Source: Sinorhizobium meliloti
GTDB taxonomy: Bacteria > Pseudomonadota > Alphaproteobacteria > Rhizobiales > Rhizobiaceae
Assembly (NCBI RefSeq): GCF_035610345.1
Contig: NZ_CP141212.1
Span: 1,989,976-2,053,975 of the forward strand
Direction of reading: 5' to 3'
DNA length: 64,000 bases
The notes under the pieces were generated by a model. It made no database searches, was not told the DNA's origin, and worked only from the letters and a program-made list of their open reading frames with translations. Below are positions 35,580 to 45,833 of the stretch, piece after piece; within the stretch, counting starts at the first letter, position 1, and each line of letters opens with the position of its first letter. The position numbers and the translations under genes were made by a program.

Positions 35580-36566
35580 CTAGAAGAAAACCAGAAGCGG
35601 CAAGGCGACGATCGCGAAAGCGAGCGCCATCACGGAGCAGGCCGCATAGAAGACGGTGACCGCAGCCTCGATATCCTCGATGGCTGCAACCGCACGGCCG
35701 GCATCGTTCATCATGGGCTCGTCGACCTTCACGCCACCATAGATTCTCGGGCCGGCAAGCTGAATGCCGACGGCACCTGCCATCGCAGCCTCGGGCCAGC
35801 CGGAATTGGGCGAGCGGTGAAGTCCGTGATCGCGCCGCGCCACCTCGATCGCGGTTTTCGCCGCTTCCGCACCGCGCCGGAAATAGGCGCCGGCCGCAAT
35901 CAGGAGGGCCGAGAGCCGGGCCGCAGGCAGGTTCGCCAGGTCGTCGAGCCGCGCCGAAGCCCAGCCGAAATGAAGATATTTCGGGCTCTTGTGGCCGATC
36001 ATCGAGTCGGCCGTGTTCAGCATCTTGTAGGCAAGAAGGCCGGGAAGTCCGGCAACCGCATACCAGAAAGCGGGAGCGACGACGCCGTCTGAAAAGTTTT
36101 CCGCAAGGCTTTCGATCGCCGCCCGGCAGACGGCCGGCTCGTCGAGCGTGTTCGGATCGCGCCCAACGATCATCGATACCGCCTTGCGGCCACTCGCAAG
36201 TCCATCGCGTCGCAGGCCGACGGCAACCCGGGAAACGTGATCGGCAAGGCTCTTTTGGGCGAGGAAGACGGCCACCGTGACAACCTCGAGCAAAGAGCCC
36301 AGGGCGCCAAGCACATCGAAAAGCCGAGCGAGCACGACACCCAAGGCCGTGGCTCCGGCGAGCAGTACCAGAATGCCGACGACACCGCGGAATTTCAGCC
36401 AGGCCTTGGGGAATTCGCCGCGGTTAAGCGCCTCGTCCACGAATTCGACCGCCTTGCCGAAGAACACCACCGGATGGGTCAGACGCGACCAGAGCCAGTC
36501 CGGATCGCCGAGGATGCGGTCCAGTAGCAGCGCCATCACGAGGATCAGAAGTATTTCAGCCGACAC
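35580..36566 (-). CDS. cobD: Cobalamin biosynthesis protein CobD (adenosylcobinamide-phosphate synthase, CbiB type)
   Basis: 328-residue membrane protein that attaches the aminopropanol phosphate arm to adenosylcobyric acid. Several membrane helices are seen, with family motifs LLDRILGDPDWLWSRLTHPV near residue 15, NFSDGVVAPAFWYAVAGLPG near residue 155 and HRSPNSGWPEAAMAGAVG near residue 255. It starts with GTG, overlapping the cobC stop by one base (TAGTG). Last gene of cobEABCD. Confidence 0.93.
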   Translation of the reverse strand: MSAEILLILVMALLLDRILGDPDWLWSRLTHPVVFFGKAVEFVDEALNRGEFPKAWLKFRGVVGILVLLAGATALGVVLARLFDVLGALGSLLEVVTVAVFLAQKSLADHVSRVAVGLRRDGLASGRKAVSMIVGRDPNTLDEPAVCRAAIESLAENFSDGVVAPAFWYAVAGLPGLLAYKMLNTADSMIGHKSPKYLHFGWASARLDDLANLPAARLSALLIAAGAYFRRGAEAAKTAIEVARRDHGLHRSPNSGWPEAAMAGAVGIQLAGPRIYGGVKVDEPMMNDAGRAVAAIEDIEAAVTVFYAACSVMALAFAIVALPLLVFF

Positions 36567-37573
36567 TACGCACCCATCCGGTTCAAAGCCTCGGCGAGAC
36601 GACGGTCGCCCTGCGCGTTCGGCGACAATCCGATACGCAGCCAGCGCGGATCGTAGTCGAACTTTCGCGTCAGGATATGCGCCTCGCAGAGCGCCGCGTG
36701 AAGATCGTAAGCCCGTTCGTGTTCTACGAGCGTGAACAGGCCGGTGCCGCCGACCACCTCGAGCCCCGCGCCGAGAAGCACCGCGTCGAGCGCGGCCTTG
36801 CGTTCCGCGATGCCGGCCTTGATCCCCGGCATGTCGCCTTCCATCAGTTTCGCCGAAATGGCAAGTGCCGGGCCCGAGACCGACCAGGGGCCGAGCCAGT
36901 CACGAAACGACTGCTCGATCGACCGGTTCGCGACCACAAAGCCGAGCCGAAGGCCCGCAAGACCGAAGAATTTCCCGAAAGAACGGAAAACGACGAGGTT
37001 GTCATTGGCGGCAACGTGTCCGGCGACGCTTGCGTCCGGCTCTAGATCGCCGAAGGCCTCATCCACCACGAGCAGGCCGTCATGCACCCGCATCGCTTCC
37101 GCCATTGCAAGGATTTCCTCCGGCGGAAAGAGCCGTCCGGTCGGATTGTTCGGATTGACGACGACCGCCAGGCCGTGCGCCGTCTGGAGATCACCGGCGC
37201 ATGTGACGGAGTCGACGGAAAGGCCGGCGGCTTTCAGGACGCGCGCATATTCGCCATAGGTCGGCGCAAATACGGCGACGCGCTTTCCCTGGACCGCGAT
37301 CCGCGGGAGCAATTGAATGACGGCCTGCGTTCCGGGCACCGGCAATGGCATGAGTTCGCCCGTCCGGTAGTAGCCCCTGGCCGCCGCACGCGCCGCCTCT
37401 TCCACATGCTGATCCGGCAGTCGGTGCCAGACGCGCCCGTCGATTTCCGGCAGGGGGACGGGGCACGGGTTGATACCCGTCGAGAGATCAAGCCAGTCGT
37501 CGGGCGTGCCGCCGAAGCGCGCTGCGGCTTCCGTGATCGCGCCGCCATGAATGATGGGAGCGGCCATGATCAT
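36566..37573 (-). CDS. cobC: Cobalamin biosynthesis aminotransferase-like protein CobC
   Basis: 335-residue PLP enzyme, L-threonine-O-3-phosphate decarboxylase type, supplying aminopropanol phosphate for CobD. Landmarks: DLSTGINPCPVP at the N-terminus, NPNNPTGRLFPPEE, VVDEAFGDLEPD, and the PLP Lys in FRSFGKFFGLAGLRLGF near residue 205. The ATG at 37573 overlaps the cobB stop (ATGA); a second ATG two codons on is possible. Confidence 0.93.
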   Translation of the reverse strand: MIMAAPIIHGGAITEAAARFGGTPDDWLDLSTGINPCPVPLPEIDGRVWHRLPDQHVEEAARAAARGYYRTGELMPLPVPGTQAVIQLLPRIAVQGKRVAVFAPTYGEYARVLKAAGLSVDSVTCAGDLQTAHGLAVVVNPNNPTGRLFPPEEILAMAEAMRVHDGLLVVDEAFGDLEPDASVAGHVAANDNLVVFRSFGKFFGLAGLRLGFVVANRSIEQSFRDWLGPWSVSGPALAISAKLMEGDMPGIKAGIAERKAALDAVLLGAGLEVVGGTGLFTLVEHERAYDLHAALCEAHILTRKFDYDPRWLRIGLSPNAQGDRRLAEALNRMGA

Positions 37574-38859
37574 TCCGAGAAATCGATGAGATGCATGAAG
37601 GAGCCGGCAACATTCCGGCGACGGAGGCCGGCGCGGCCGAGATCGAGCCCTGCCGCGTCCCGTGCCGTGAAGAGCGGCTCAGCCGCTCCCTCCGAAACGA
37701 TCGTGGCATAGTGAAATTCGTGCGCGGTCATCGGTCCGCGGAAAAACACGTCGTCGACCGGTGTCACGCGCCGGTAGCCGAGATGCCGCTTGCGTTCGGC
37801 AAAGCTCGTGACGAGCGGCAAAAGCCCGAGCATCTCGTAACGCCCGCCATCCGCCGCGACAAGCCCGTCGCCCAGCACCATGTAGCCGCCGCACTCCCCG
37901 AAGATGCGCGCCCCGTCTCCAGCGGCCTTGTGCATGGCAGCGCGGAAATTCGAAGCATTGGAGACCTGTTCCGCATGAAGCTCGGGATAACCGCCGGGGA
38001 GATAGACCGCATCGGCAAGCGGATCGGGCCCCTCGTCCGCAAGAGGCGAGAAGAACGTGATTTCGGCCCCCTGCCCGCGCCAGCCGGAAAGAAGATGCTC
38101 GTAGCAGAAGGCGAAGGCCACGTCGCGTGCGACGGCTGTCCGCTGGCCGAGCGGCGTTAGCGTCCCGGCCGTCTCTCCCACCGTCAGCGGCGTCGCCGCA
38201 GCAAGCACCGCCTCGAGATCGCAACCCGATGCGACCCGCATTGCCGCGTGATCGATGAAGGCTTCCAGCGATCCATGCTCGCCTGCCTGTACGAGGCCCA
38301 GGTGGCGTTCGGGCAGCTTCAGTGCTGCGTCCTGCCGCAGCACGCCGAAGACCGGCATCGCAATACCGGCAAGCGCATCGCGCAGCATTCCCTCATGCCG
38401 GTCGCTGCCGACCTTGTTCAGAATGACGCCCGCGACACGGACATCGTCGCGGTGACGGGCATAGCCGCCAACCAGGGCGGCCACGGAATGGGAGAGGCGC
38501 GCGCAATCGACGACCAGGATCACTGCAAGTCCGAGTGCTGCGGCGAGATCCGCCGGCGCGCCCGTGCCATCCGCTGCGCCGTCAAAGAGGCCCATCATCG
38601 CCTCCATGATCAGCACCGACCCGTCTTCCGTCGCAGCCGCCGCATTGGCAAGGAGCAGTTCGGGGCGCATTGCCCAAGGGTCATAATTGAAGCAGGGTTT
38701 GCCGCTGGCAGCCGTGTGAAAAGCCGGGTCGATATAGTCCGGCCCCGCCTTTCCAGGCGCGATCGAGAGCCCGCTCCGTTTCAATGCCCGCATCAGGCCG
38801 AGCGTGACCGTGGTCTTGCCCGAGCCGGAGCTCGGGGCTGCAATCATCACTCCATTCAT
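37570..38859 (-). CDS. cobB: Hydrogenobyrinic acid a,c-diamide synthase CobB
   Basis: 429-residue ATP-dependent amidotransferase amidating the a and c side chains of hydrogenobyrinic acid. The P-loop is APSSGSGKTTVTLGLM at the N-terminus, and the glutaminase domain has its Cys in FGECGGYMVLGDGL near residue 325 and a late His in MTAHEFHYATI. Coupled by four-base overlaps to cobA upstream and cobC downstream. Confidence 0.94.
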   Translation of the reverse strand: MNGVMIAAPSSGSGKTTVTLGLMRALKRSGLSIAPGKAGPDYIDPAFHTAASGKPCFNYDPWAMRPELLLANAAAATEDGSVLIMEAMMGLFDGAADGTGAPADLAAALGLAVILVVDCARLSHSVAALVGGYARHRDDVRVAGVILNKVGSDRHEGMLRDALAGIAMPVFGVLRQDAALKLPERHLGLVQAGEHGSLEAFIDHAAMRVASGCDLEAVLAAATPLTVGETAGTLTPLGQRTAVARDVAFAFCYEHLLSGWRGQGAEITFFSPLADEGPDPLADAVYLPGGYPELHAEQVSNASNFRAAMHKAAGDGARIFGECGGYMVLGDGLVAADGGRYEMLGLLPLVTSFAERKRHLGYRRVTPVDDVFFRGPMTAHEFHYATIVSEGAAEPLFTARDAAGLDLGRAGLRRRNVAGSFMHLIDFSE

Positions 38860-39695
38860 GCCGGATTCCGGAGAATGCGGCTCGAAAACGGATCGGGAGC
38901 GAGCGCCCGGCCATCGAGAGCGCCAAGCCAGTCGAGCGAGGCGCGCAGCCGGACGACTTCGCCGACGACGACGATTGCCGGCGGCTCGAGCCCCGAAGCG
39001 GTTACATCGGTCTCAGCGGACGAAAGCGTGGTTTCCAGCACGACCTGCTCCGGCGTCGCGGCATTGCAGACGAAAGCCACAGGCTCGTCCGGCGAGCGGC
39101 CGGCGGCGATCAGGTTGGCCGAGATCTGGCCGATATGCTTCATCGCCATGTACATGACGATCACCGGAGAGCCCTTGGCAATGCCTTCCCAATTGATCCT
39201 GTCCGGCACGACGCCGGAAGAATCATGGCCGGTGAGGAAAGTCACCGCGTGGTTCACCTCCCGATGCGTGACCGGAATACCGGCATAGGCAAGCCCGCCT
39301 ATGCCCGCGGTGATCCCGGGAACGATGCGAAACGGGATGCGGTGCTCGACCAGGGTCAGCGCCTCTTCTCCGCCGCGGCCGAAGACAAAGGGATCGCCAC
39401 CCTTGAGGCGCAGCACCCTCTTCCCTTCACGTGCCAGTTCGACCAGCCGCAGCGAGATATCGCGCTGTTTCGGCGAAGGCTTGCCGCCGCGCTTGCCCGC
39501 AAATTCGAGTGCGGCACTCGCTTTGGCGAGCTTGAGGCAATCACCGTTGACCAGCGCATCGTGAACGATCACATCCGCCTGGCGAAGCGCGTTGGCTGCG
39601 TGCAGGGTCAGAAGGCCGGGATCGCCCGGGCCCGCGCCGACGAGCCAGACCGAACCCGGCTCGAGATCAGGCAGGCCGGCAAACATGTCGGTCAT
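38856..39695 (-). CDS. cobA: Uroporphyrinogen-III C-methyltransferase CobA (SUMT)
   Basis: 279 residues. It methylates uroporphyrinogen III at C-2 and C-7 to precorrin-2, the branch point to cobalamin and siroheme. Motifs: VWLVGAGPGDPGLLTLHAAN, LKGGDPFVFGRGGEEALTLV, PGITAGIGGLAYAGIPVTHR. No CysG-like dehydrogenase domain. The start at 39695 is preferred over an upstream ATG at 39719. Its stop overlaps cobB. Confidence 0.94.
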   Translation of the reverse strand: MTDMFAGLPDLEPGSVWLVGAGPGDPGLLTLHAANALRQADVIVHDALVNGDCLKLAKASAALEFAGKRGGKPSPKQRDISLRLVELAREGKRVLRLKGGDPFVFGRGGEEALTLVEHRIPFRIVPGITAGIGGLAYAGIPVTHREVNHAVTFLTGHDSSGVVPDRINWEGIAKGSPVIVMYMAMKHIGQISANLIAAGRSPDEPVAFVCNAATPEQVVLETTLSSAETDVTASGLEPPAIVVVGEVVRLRASLDWLGALDGRALAPDPFSSRILRNPA

Positions 39696-39828
39696 CGGTC
39701 GATACTCCGGGCAAAGCAAGGCATTCCATCCGATCCGACGAAGGAAAAACTTGAAGTCGTTATGCAGGAAACAATGGCAGATAATTGAATCCGCTCATCA
39801 AAGAAACTGCAAAATTCGGCCGAGGCCA

Positions 39829-40257
39829 TCACACGGCTCCCTTTGCATAATCAGCCGGTCCGGCGATTGCCGCCGTCGCCCGCACCGATCGGATCTTAGG
39901 TACAAGCAGCACCGCGTCGCACCCGGCGGCCGCCAGAGCCGCGCCTTCAGCAACGCCGTGGCAACCCGTATGGGCAAAGACGACCTTCGATGGATTTTTT
40001 AGACGCGACGATTGCGCCTCCAGCGTGGCAGCGTCGAAGAAATGCGTGGGCACCGAAAAGTGCCGCGCCACCGCATGGATCGCGGGCTCATCGGTCCGCG
40101 CATCCAGAGAGGCGACGAGTGCGACATCCCTGCCGGAAGCGCCGGCATCCGCCAGCGCCTGTTCGGCAAGCGCGATCACCTCTTCGGGCGCAGTGTTGCG
40201 CTCGCAGCCAAGGCCGAGCACGAGTTCGGCGGTGATGTGTCCTTCGGCGGAAGGCAT
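39829..40257 (-). CDS. cobE: Cobalamin biosynthesis protein CobE
   Basis: About 142 residues, CobE / CbiG C-terminal family. Sequence LVLGLGCERNTAPEEVIALA near residue 12, then VALVASLDARTDEPAI and VVFAHTGCHGVAEGAALAAA. Role in corrin ring contraction or handling of an intermediate is not settled in the literature. ATG at 40257 follows GGGAG at 11 bases; an upstream ATG at 40275 is the alternative. About 130 bases separate it from cobA. Confidence 0.87.
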   Translation of the reverse strand: MPSAEGHITAELVLGLGCERNTAPEEVIALAEQALADAGASGRDVALVASLDARTDEPAIHAVARHFSVPTHFFDAATLEAQSSRLKNPSKVVFAHTGCHGVAEGAALAAAGCDAVLLVPKIRSVRATAAIAGPADYAKGAV

Positions 40258-40582
40258 ATGCAGTGCGGCTCCCATGCGGCGTCGGCGTTCCATACGAAGC
40301 GCCGGCCTGGCAAATGCCACGTACCGGTCCGGACAGCACCGGATCAAGCCCCCTGCATGGGTCGGCCGCACCGGACGCTCTTTCAGTCCGCCTGAACGGA
40401 CGCCGTCGCATGATCGTCATTTTTATCGGAGCGTTTCAGGTCGGTCAAACCGGATTGCGCCATCCACGTGTCGCAAACCGTGCGGTCACGGAACGCCCTC
40501 AAGACAATTCTTTGCATTTCGGCGTCAGCTCTGACACAAGGCGGCTGAAGCAGTTCCGCCGCCCTATTTGCTCGAGACTCCA
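40258..40582. other. Divergent intergenic region, cobE / TSUP gene
   Basis: About 325 bases. I see no cobalamin riboswitch core here (no CCCGCGACTGT-like or GCCACTG segment), so cobEABCD is apparently not controlled by one at this position. No other structure recognised. Confidence 0.5.
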
Positions 40583-41368
40583 GTGCACGACCTAGCCCTC
40601 CACATACTGCTCTTTCTTTTCGCGGCCGCATTCCTTGCCGGGTTCATCGATTCGATCGCCGGCGGCGGCGGGATGATCACCATCCCGGCCATGCTGATTG
40701 CGGGGATTCCACCGCTCGAGACGCTGGGCACCAACAAGCTGCAGTCCCTTTTCGGCTCCGGATCGGCGAGCATCGCCTATGCCCGGCACGGTCACGTGAA
40801 CCTCAGGGAGCAGCTCCCGATGGCCCTGATGTCGGCGGCGGGCGCAGTATTGGGCGCCTTGCTGGCGACGGTCGTTCCCGCGGACGTCCTGGAGGCCGTG
40901 CTGCCGTTCCTGTTGATCGGCATCGCACTCTACTTCGGCTTCAAGCCGAATATCGGCGACATCGACAAGCATCGGCGGCTGTCGGTGTTCCTGTTCACCA
41001 TCACCTTCGTGCCCCTGATCGGCCTCTATGACGGCGTTTTCGGTCCGGGCACAGGTTCCTTCTTCATGCTGGGTTTCGTCTCCCTCGCAGGCTACGGCAT
41101 CCTCAAGGCGACGGCGCACACGAAATTCCTGAATTTCGGCTCCAATATCGGCGCATTTTTCGTCTTCCTGCTCAGCGGCGTCGTGCTCTGGAAGATCGGC
41201 CTGACGATGGGCGTCGGCCAGTTCCTCGGCGCGCAGGTCGGCTCGCGTTATGCGATGGCAAAGGGCGCGAAGATCATCAAGCCTTTGCTGGTCGTCGTTT
41301 CGATCGCGCTCGCCATCCGGCTGCTCGCCGATCCGGAATATCCGCTGCGGATCTGGCTGGGGCTTTAG
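40583..41368 (+). CDS. TSUP-family (TauE/SafE-like) permease
   Basis: About 261 residues, with eight or so membrane helices in two halves. The N-terminal AGFIDSIAGGGGMITIPAML and mid-protein LYDGVFGPGTGSFFMLGF motifs define the family. Characterised members export sulfite, sulfoacetate or related organosulfur anions, but substrates vary widely. The start is weakly supported: GTG at 40583 (MHDLALHILL) or TTG at 40568. Convergent with the ABC ATPase gene, 23 bases apart. Confidence 0.85.
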   Translation: MHDLALHILLFLFAAAFLAGFIDSIAGGGGMITIPAMLIAGIPPLETLGTNKLQSLFGSGSASIAYARHGHVNLREQLPMALMSAAGAVLGALLATVVPADVLEAVLPFLLIGIALYFGFKPNIGDIDKHRRLSVFLFTITFVPLIGLYDGVFGPGTGSFFMLGFVSLAGYGILKATAHTKFLNFGSNIGAFFVFLLSGVVLWKIGLTMGVGQFLGAQVGSRYAMAKGAKIIKPLLVVVSIALAIRLLADPEYPLRIWLGL

Positions 41369-41391
41369 GCCAGTCGAAAACCGACGAGCGT

Positions 41392-43173
41392 TCAGCCGCT
41401 CCAGACGAGATGTCCGCCGCCCAGATCCGATGGCGGCGGGAAGGACGGCACATAGTCCAGGGCGCGCACGGGACTGGGCAGGTCTTCCGCTTTCGGCACG
41501 AAGTCCCGGCGTACTCGACCCGGATCTGCCACGGGAACGGCAGCCATCAGTTTCTTCGTATAGGGATGCTGCGGATTCTCGAAGATCTGCCGCCGCGTGC
41601 CCGTTTCGACGAAACGGCCCATATACATGACCGCTACCCGATGGCTGATTTGCTCGACGACTGCCATGTCGTGAGAAATAAACAGGTAGGAGACGCCGGT
41701 CTCGTCCTGGATGTCCTGCAGGAGATCGAGCACCTGAGCCTGGATCGACACGTCGAGTGCCGCGACGGACTCATCTGCGACGATGAGCTTCGGTGAGAGA
41801 GACAGGGCGCGCGCTATGCAGATGCGCTGCCGCTGACCGCCCGAAAACTCATGCGGGTAGCGCTTCATCTGCTCGGGCGACAATCCGACCCGCTTGAAAA
41901 GATACTCCACCCGGTCACGCAGCTCGCTTCCGCTTGCAAGGCCGTGGATCACCAGTGGCTCGGCCACCAGATCGCCGACGCGCATTCGCGGATCCAGCGA
42001 TGCGTAAGGGTCCTGAAAGATCATCTGGACGTCGCGCAGGATGGGCCGCATGGTGCTCCCCCGCAAGCCATGCGTGGAGCGTCCGTCGACGCGGATGTCT
42101 CCCGTCCACGGAACAAGGTTCAAGAGCGCCTTGCCGGTCGTCGACTTGCCGCAACCGGATTCTCCGACGAGAGACAGCGTCTCACCCCTGCGCACGGAGA
42201 AAGAAATGCCCTCCACCGCGTGAAGTCGCCTGACCGGGCGCTGAAGGATGCCGCCCTTGATGTCGAAACGCACCGTCAGGTTCTCGACCAGGAGCATCGG
42301 CTGTTCGTCGCCTGGCTGAGATCCTGCCGCGACCGCCTTCCCCGCTGCGCGTTTCGGTGCCTCCGTCCCCGCCATTTCGCCGAGGCGCGGCACAGCGGAA
42401 AGGAGTTCCTTCGTGTACGCATCCTGCGGATGCGCGAAAAGATCCCTGCTGGTTGCGTGCTCGACGGTGCGGCCATGCTTCATCACCAGCACCTCGTCGG
42501 CCATCTCCGCGACCACGCCCATGTCATGGGTGATCATGATCACCGAAATCCCATGATCGGCCTGCAGCTTGCGAATAAGGGCCAGGATCTGCGCCTGAAC
42601 CGTTACGTCGAGCGCCGTCGTGGGCTCGTCGGCGATCAGAATTCGCGGGTTCTGCGCGAGTGCCATCGCGATGACGATGCGCTGACGCAAGCCGCCGGAA
42701 AGTTCGTGCGGATATTGGCCGAGCCGCCGCTCCGGCTCCGGGATCTGAACCTGGTCCAGGAGTTCTACGGCCCGCACCCGCGCGGCGCGCCGGCCACTGG
42801 CGTTTCCATGCGCGGTGATCGCACCGATCAGCTGATTGCCGACCGTCATCACCGGGTTGAGCGAGGTCATCGGTTCCTGGAAGATCATCCCGATCTTGCG
42901 CCCGCGAATTTGCCGCATGCGGGCTTCCGGAAGCGCCAATATGTCCTCGCCATCGAGCATGGCCGAGCCGCCCGCAATACGTGCCATCGGCTTCGGCAGC
43001 AGCTGCATCAGCGAAAGCGCGGTCATCGATTTTCCCGATCCGCTCTCGCCTGCAAGACAAAGCGTCCTCCCGGGAAGAAGATCGAAGGACAGACGCTCCA
43101 CCACGACCTTCGGCCCGGTCGGCGTGGCCACCTGGACGGTCAGTTCCTTCACGGAAAGCAGAGAGGAAGTCAT
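41392..43173 (-). CDS. Peptide-class ABC transporter, fused dual ATPase
   Basis: 593 residues with two ATPase domains in tandem, as in GsiA-type fusions of the DppD and DppF subunits. Domain 1: Walker [15 protein letters not shown], signature [15 protein letters not shown], Walker [13 protein letters not shown]. Domain 2: [44 protein letters not shown]. Each has the C-terminal oligopeptide-ABC extension. Last gene of the amide operon and energises the permeases encoded upstream. Confidence 0.93.
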   Translation of the reverse strand: MTSSLLSVKELTVQVATPTGPKVVVERLSFDLLPGRTLCLAGESGSGKSMTALSLMQLLPKPMARIAGGSAMLDGEDILALPEARMRQIRGRKIGMIFQEPMTSLNPVMTVGNQLIGAITAHGNASGRRAARVRAVELLDQVQIPEPERRLGQYPHELSGGLRQRIVIAMALAQNPRILIADEPTTALDVTVQAQILALIRKLQADHGISVIMITHDMGVVAEMADEVLVMKHGRTVEHATSRDLFAHPQDAYTKELLSAVPRLGEMAGTEAPKRAAGKAVAAGSQPGDEQPMLLVENLTVRFDIKGGILQRPVRRLHAVEGISFSVRRGETLSLVGESGCGKSTTGKALLNLVPWTGDIRVDGRSTHGLRGSTMRPILRDVQMIFQDPYASLDPRMRVGDLVAEPLVIHGLASGSELRDRVEYLFKRVGLSPEQMKRYPHEFSGGQRQRICIARALSLSPKLIVADESVAALDVSIQAQVLDLLQDIQDETGVSYLFISHDMAVVEQISHRVAVMYMGRFVETGTRRQIFENPQHPYTKKLMAAVPVADPGRVRRDFVPKAEDLPSPVRALDYVPSFPPPSDLGGGHLVWSG

Positions 43174-43241
43174 CGGGCAGAGGCCTCGGCAATGTCATCA
43201 GGAGGACGCCCTGCCCCGCCGAGGCGGAACAGGGCCGTTCG

Positions 43242-44195
43242 TCACGCAAAGACGATGCGCGGGAAATAGAAGGACACGACCCAGTTCGGCTGGTCGACGA
43301 CCTCGCTGATGCGGAGGTCGCCGCAGACCGAACACAGCATGTAGGCGTCTTCCGGCTTCATGCCGCGTGTCGCACAGAGAAGGTCGATCATGCCGGACAC
43401 GGCCGCACGCGCACCTTCCATCAGATCGCTTCCAATGCCGGTCGTGACCTCATAACCCTCGGCGTCGAGATGCCGTGTGACGGGGCCAGGCGTGGTAAAG
43501 CGCGGCATCTTGAGATTGGCGTCCTTCACCAGTTCCAGCTTCACGACCACATCCATCGCGCTTTCGATAGCCGTGCCGCAGACTTCGCCATCCCCCTGCG
43601 CCGCATGCGTGTCGCCGATGGAGAACAAGGCGCCCTCCACCTCGACGGGAAGATAAAGAGTCGTTCCCGCCGCCAGATCGCGAATGTCGAGATTGCCTCC
43701 TACCCGCCGCGGCGGAACCACGGAATGCAGCCCCGGCTCTGCCGGCGCGAGCCCGATCGTGCCGGCGAAGGGCTTCAGGGGAACCCGGCCGAGCTCGCCG
43801 AAGGCTGCGGGAGCGAGCGTAGCCGGATCATATTTCCAGAGTGTCAGCGCCGGCTCGGCGAACTGATCGGCGAGGAGCCCGAAGCCCGGAATATTGGCCG
43901 TCCAGCCAAAGCCGCTCGGCTTGAAGTGCTCGATGGTCACCTTCAGGGCGTCCCCCGGCCTGGCCCCATCGACATAGATGGGACCGGTGACCGGATTGAC
44001 CTTCGTAAAATCGACCGTCGAGACATCGGCAACCGTGCTGTCGGCGGTGAAATGACCGGAGCCGGAGTCCAGGCAATTGAACTCGAGCCGCGATCCGGGC
44101 GCCACGGTTTCCGCCGGCGGGATCGAATGATCCCAGCCGTAATGGTGATGGCGTCCGTGGATGGTGTAGTCGCAGTTACTGCACATCTTTTGCAT
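43242..44195 (-). CDS. Acetamidase/formamidase family amidohydrolase
   Basis: 317-residue FmdA/AmdA-type hydrolase releasing ammonia from short aliphatic amides such as formamide or acetamide. Seen: [20 protein letters not shown] near residue 10, metal-binding and active-site segments [20 protein letters not shown] near residue 190, and [20 protein letters not shown] near residue 282. It overlaps the binding-protein gene by 20 bases. It gives the operon a clear amide-catabolic output. The exact amide is unknown. Confidence 0.9.
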   Translation of the reverse strand: MQKMCSNCDYTIHGRHHHYGWDHSIPPAETVAPGSRLEFNCLDSGSGHFTADSTVADVSTVDFTKVNPVTGPIYVDGARPGDALKVTIEHFKPSGFGWTANIPGFGLLADQFAEPALTLWKYDPATLAPAAFGELGRVPLKPFAGTIGLAPAEPGLHSVVPPRRVGGNLDIRDLAAGTTLYLPVEVEGALFSIGDTHAAQGDGEVCGTAIESAMDVVVKLELVKDANLKMPRFTTPGPVTRHLDAEGYEVTTGIGSDLMEGARAAVSGMIDLLCATRGMKPEDAYMLCSVCGDLRISEVVDQPNWVVSFYFPRIVFA

Positions 44196-45792
44196 ATACC
44201 TGATCGTAATGGACGGGGATGTGGACCGGATCGACGAACAGCTTGTCGTCGCCGCCGATACGCTCGGAGCGGATGGTGAAGCGCTCCTCGTTGAAGATCG
44301 GCGCCCAGGGCGCGTCCTCCATGATCTTCAGATAGATGTCGCGCCACAGGGCCTCGCGCTCCGCGGCCTTTGCCGGATCGACGATGGCGTCGGCTTCGGC
44401 CGCCTTCTTGTCGAGCTCTTCATTGCAGTACCAGGACCAGTTCCAGCCTCCCGGCACGGCACCGCCGCAACCCAGAATAGGACCATAGAAGTTCGAGGGA
44501 TCGGGGAAATCGGCAATCCACGCCATGCCGCCCGACCAGATCATCGGCGCCTGGTTTTCCTCGCCGCCGGCCGCAATGACATTGGCCTGTGCGAGCGACT
44601 TGATGGATGCCGTGATGCCGATCGCCTTCAGGTCCTGCTGGATCGCCTGGGCGATGCGCGGCTGCGGGTCGGTGTTCATGACATAGAGTTCGGTCGAGAA
44701 CCCGTCCGCGAGGCCAGCTTGCTCGAGCAGCTTCTTGGCACCGTCGGGATCGTAGGCATAACCTGCATAGTCCTTTGCATAGCCGGGCATCGAGGGCGGC
44801 AGCGGCTGGTTGGCGGCAACCGCGCGACCGTTGATGATACGCAGGATACGATCCTTGTTGATGGCCATGTTCACAGCCTTGCGCACCTCGACCTTGTCGA
44901 AGGGAGCCATCTTGACGTTCATCGTCACATAGCCGGTGTGCAGCTGGCCACCCTGGATGATCAGGTCCTTGAAGTTCGGATCATTCGTCACTTCGACGAA
45001 CTTCGCCGGCGGAATGCCGTCCCCGGGTACGTCGATTTCCCCATTCTGCAGCCGAAGCAGCGCGACGACCGGCTCCTGGCCAACCTCGAAGGTGATGCGG
45101 TCCAGCTTCGGAAGCCCTTCGTTCCAGTAGTCGGCGAAGCGCTCGAAAACGAGGCGCTGTCCAAGCGTCCACTCGGCAAGCTTGAACGCGCCGGAGCCGA
45201 CGGGATTCTTCCCGAAGTCGGCGCCGTGTTTCTCGACCTCTTCCTTCGGCACGACATGGGCAAAGTTGAGGGCCATGACATGGAGGAATGTGGCGTCTGG
45301 CCGGGTCAGTTCGAACCTGATCGTGTGCGGATCCTGCACCGTGATGCCGGACAGCCCCTCCGCCTTGCCGGCAGAGGCATCTTCAAAGCCTTTGATCGTC
45401 GAAAAGAAGCCGGCGCCTGGGCTCTGGGTCGTCGGGTTCACCACGCGCTCGATCGAATATTTCACGTCTTCGGCCGTCAGCTCGCGGCCATTGTGAAACT
45501 TGACGCCCTGGCGCAGCTTGAACGTGAAGACTTTGCCGTCTTCAGAGATTTCGTAGGATTCGGCAAGGTCGGGACGCAGCTCGGTCGTGCCCGGGACATA
45601 ATCCATCAGGCCGTCGAACAGCGACTTGATCATCGACCAGTTCTGCCAGTCGTAGCCGATCGCCGGATCGAGTGTCGAAACATCGTCCTTGTAGGTGACG
45701 GTCATTTCGCCGCCCTGCTTGATGTCGTCGGCAAGCGCAGGAGTTCCCAAGAGGGCAGCGGCACAGACGCCGGCCAGTAGCAAGTTCCTCAT
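44176..45792 (-). CDS. Peptide-class ABC transporter substrate-binding protein
   Basis: 538-residue family-5 receptor with a Sec leader (MRNLLLAGVCAAALLGTPAL, cleavage near ALADD). Mature landmarks: PAIGYDWQNWSMIKSLFDGL, FKLRQGVKFHNGRELTAEDV, NPVGSGAFKLAEW. By linkage it probably binds amides or amide-bearing compounds rather than peptides, though family members are broad. The gene lies between the DppB-like permease and the amidase. Confidence 0.92.
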   Translation of the reverse strand: MRNLLLAGVCAAALLGTPALADDIKQGGEMTVTYKDDVSTLDPAIGYDWQNWSMIKSLFDGLMDYVPGTTELRPDLAESYEISEDGKVFTFKLRQGVKFHNGRELTAEDVKYSIERVVNPTTQSPGAGFFSTIKGFEDASAGKAEGLSGITVQDPHTIRFELTRPDATFLHVMALNFAHVVPKEEVEKHGADFGKNPVGSGAFKLAEWTLGQRLVFERFADYWNEGLPKLDRITFEVGQEPVVALLRLQNGEIDVPGDGIPPAKFVEVTNDPNFKDLIIQGGQLHTGYVTMNVKMAPFDKVEVRKAVNMAINKDRILRIINGRAVAANQPLPPSMPGYAKDYAGYAYDPDGAKKLLEQAGLADGFSTELYVMNTDPQPRIAQAIQQDLKAIGITASIKSLAQANVIAAGGEENQAPMIWSGGMAWIADFPDPSNFYGPILGCGGAVPGGWNWSWYCNEELDKKAAEADAIVDPAKAAEREALWRDIYLKIMEDAPWAPIFNEERFTIRSERIGGDDKLFVDPVHIPVHYDQVYAKDVQ

Positions 45793-45833
45793 CTGAAGTT
45801 CCTTTCTTCGTGCTGCTGTTGGTTCTTCCCGCG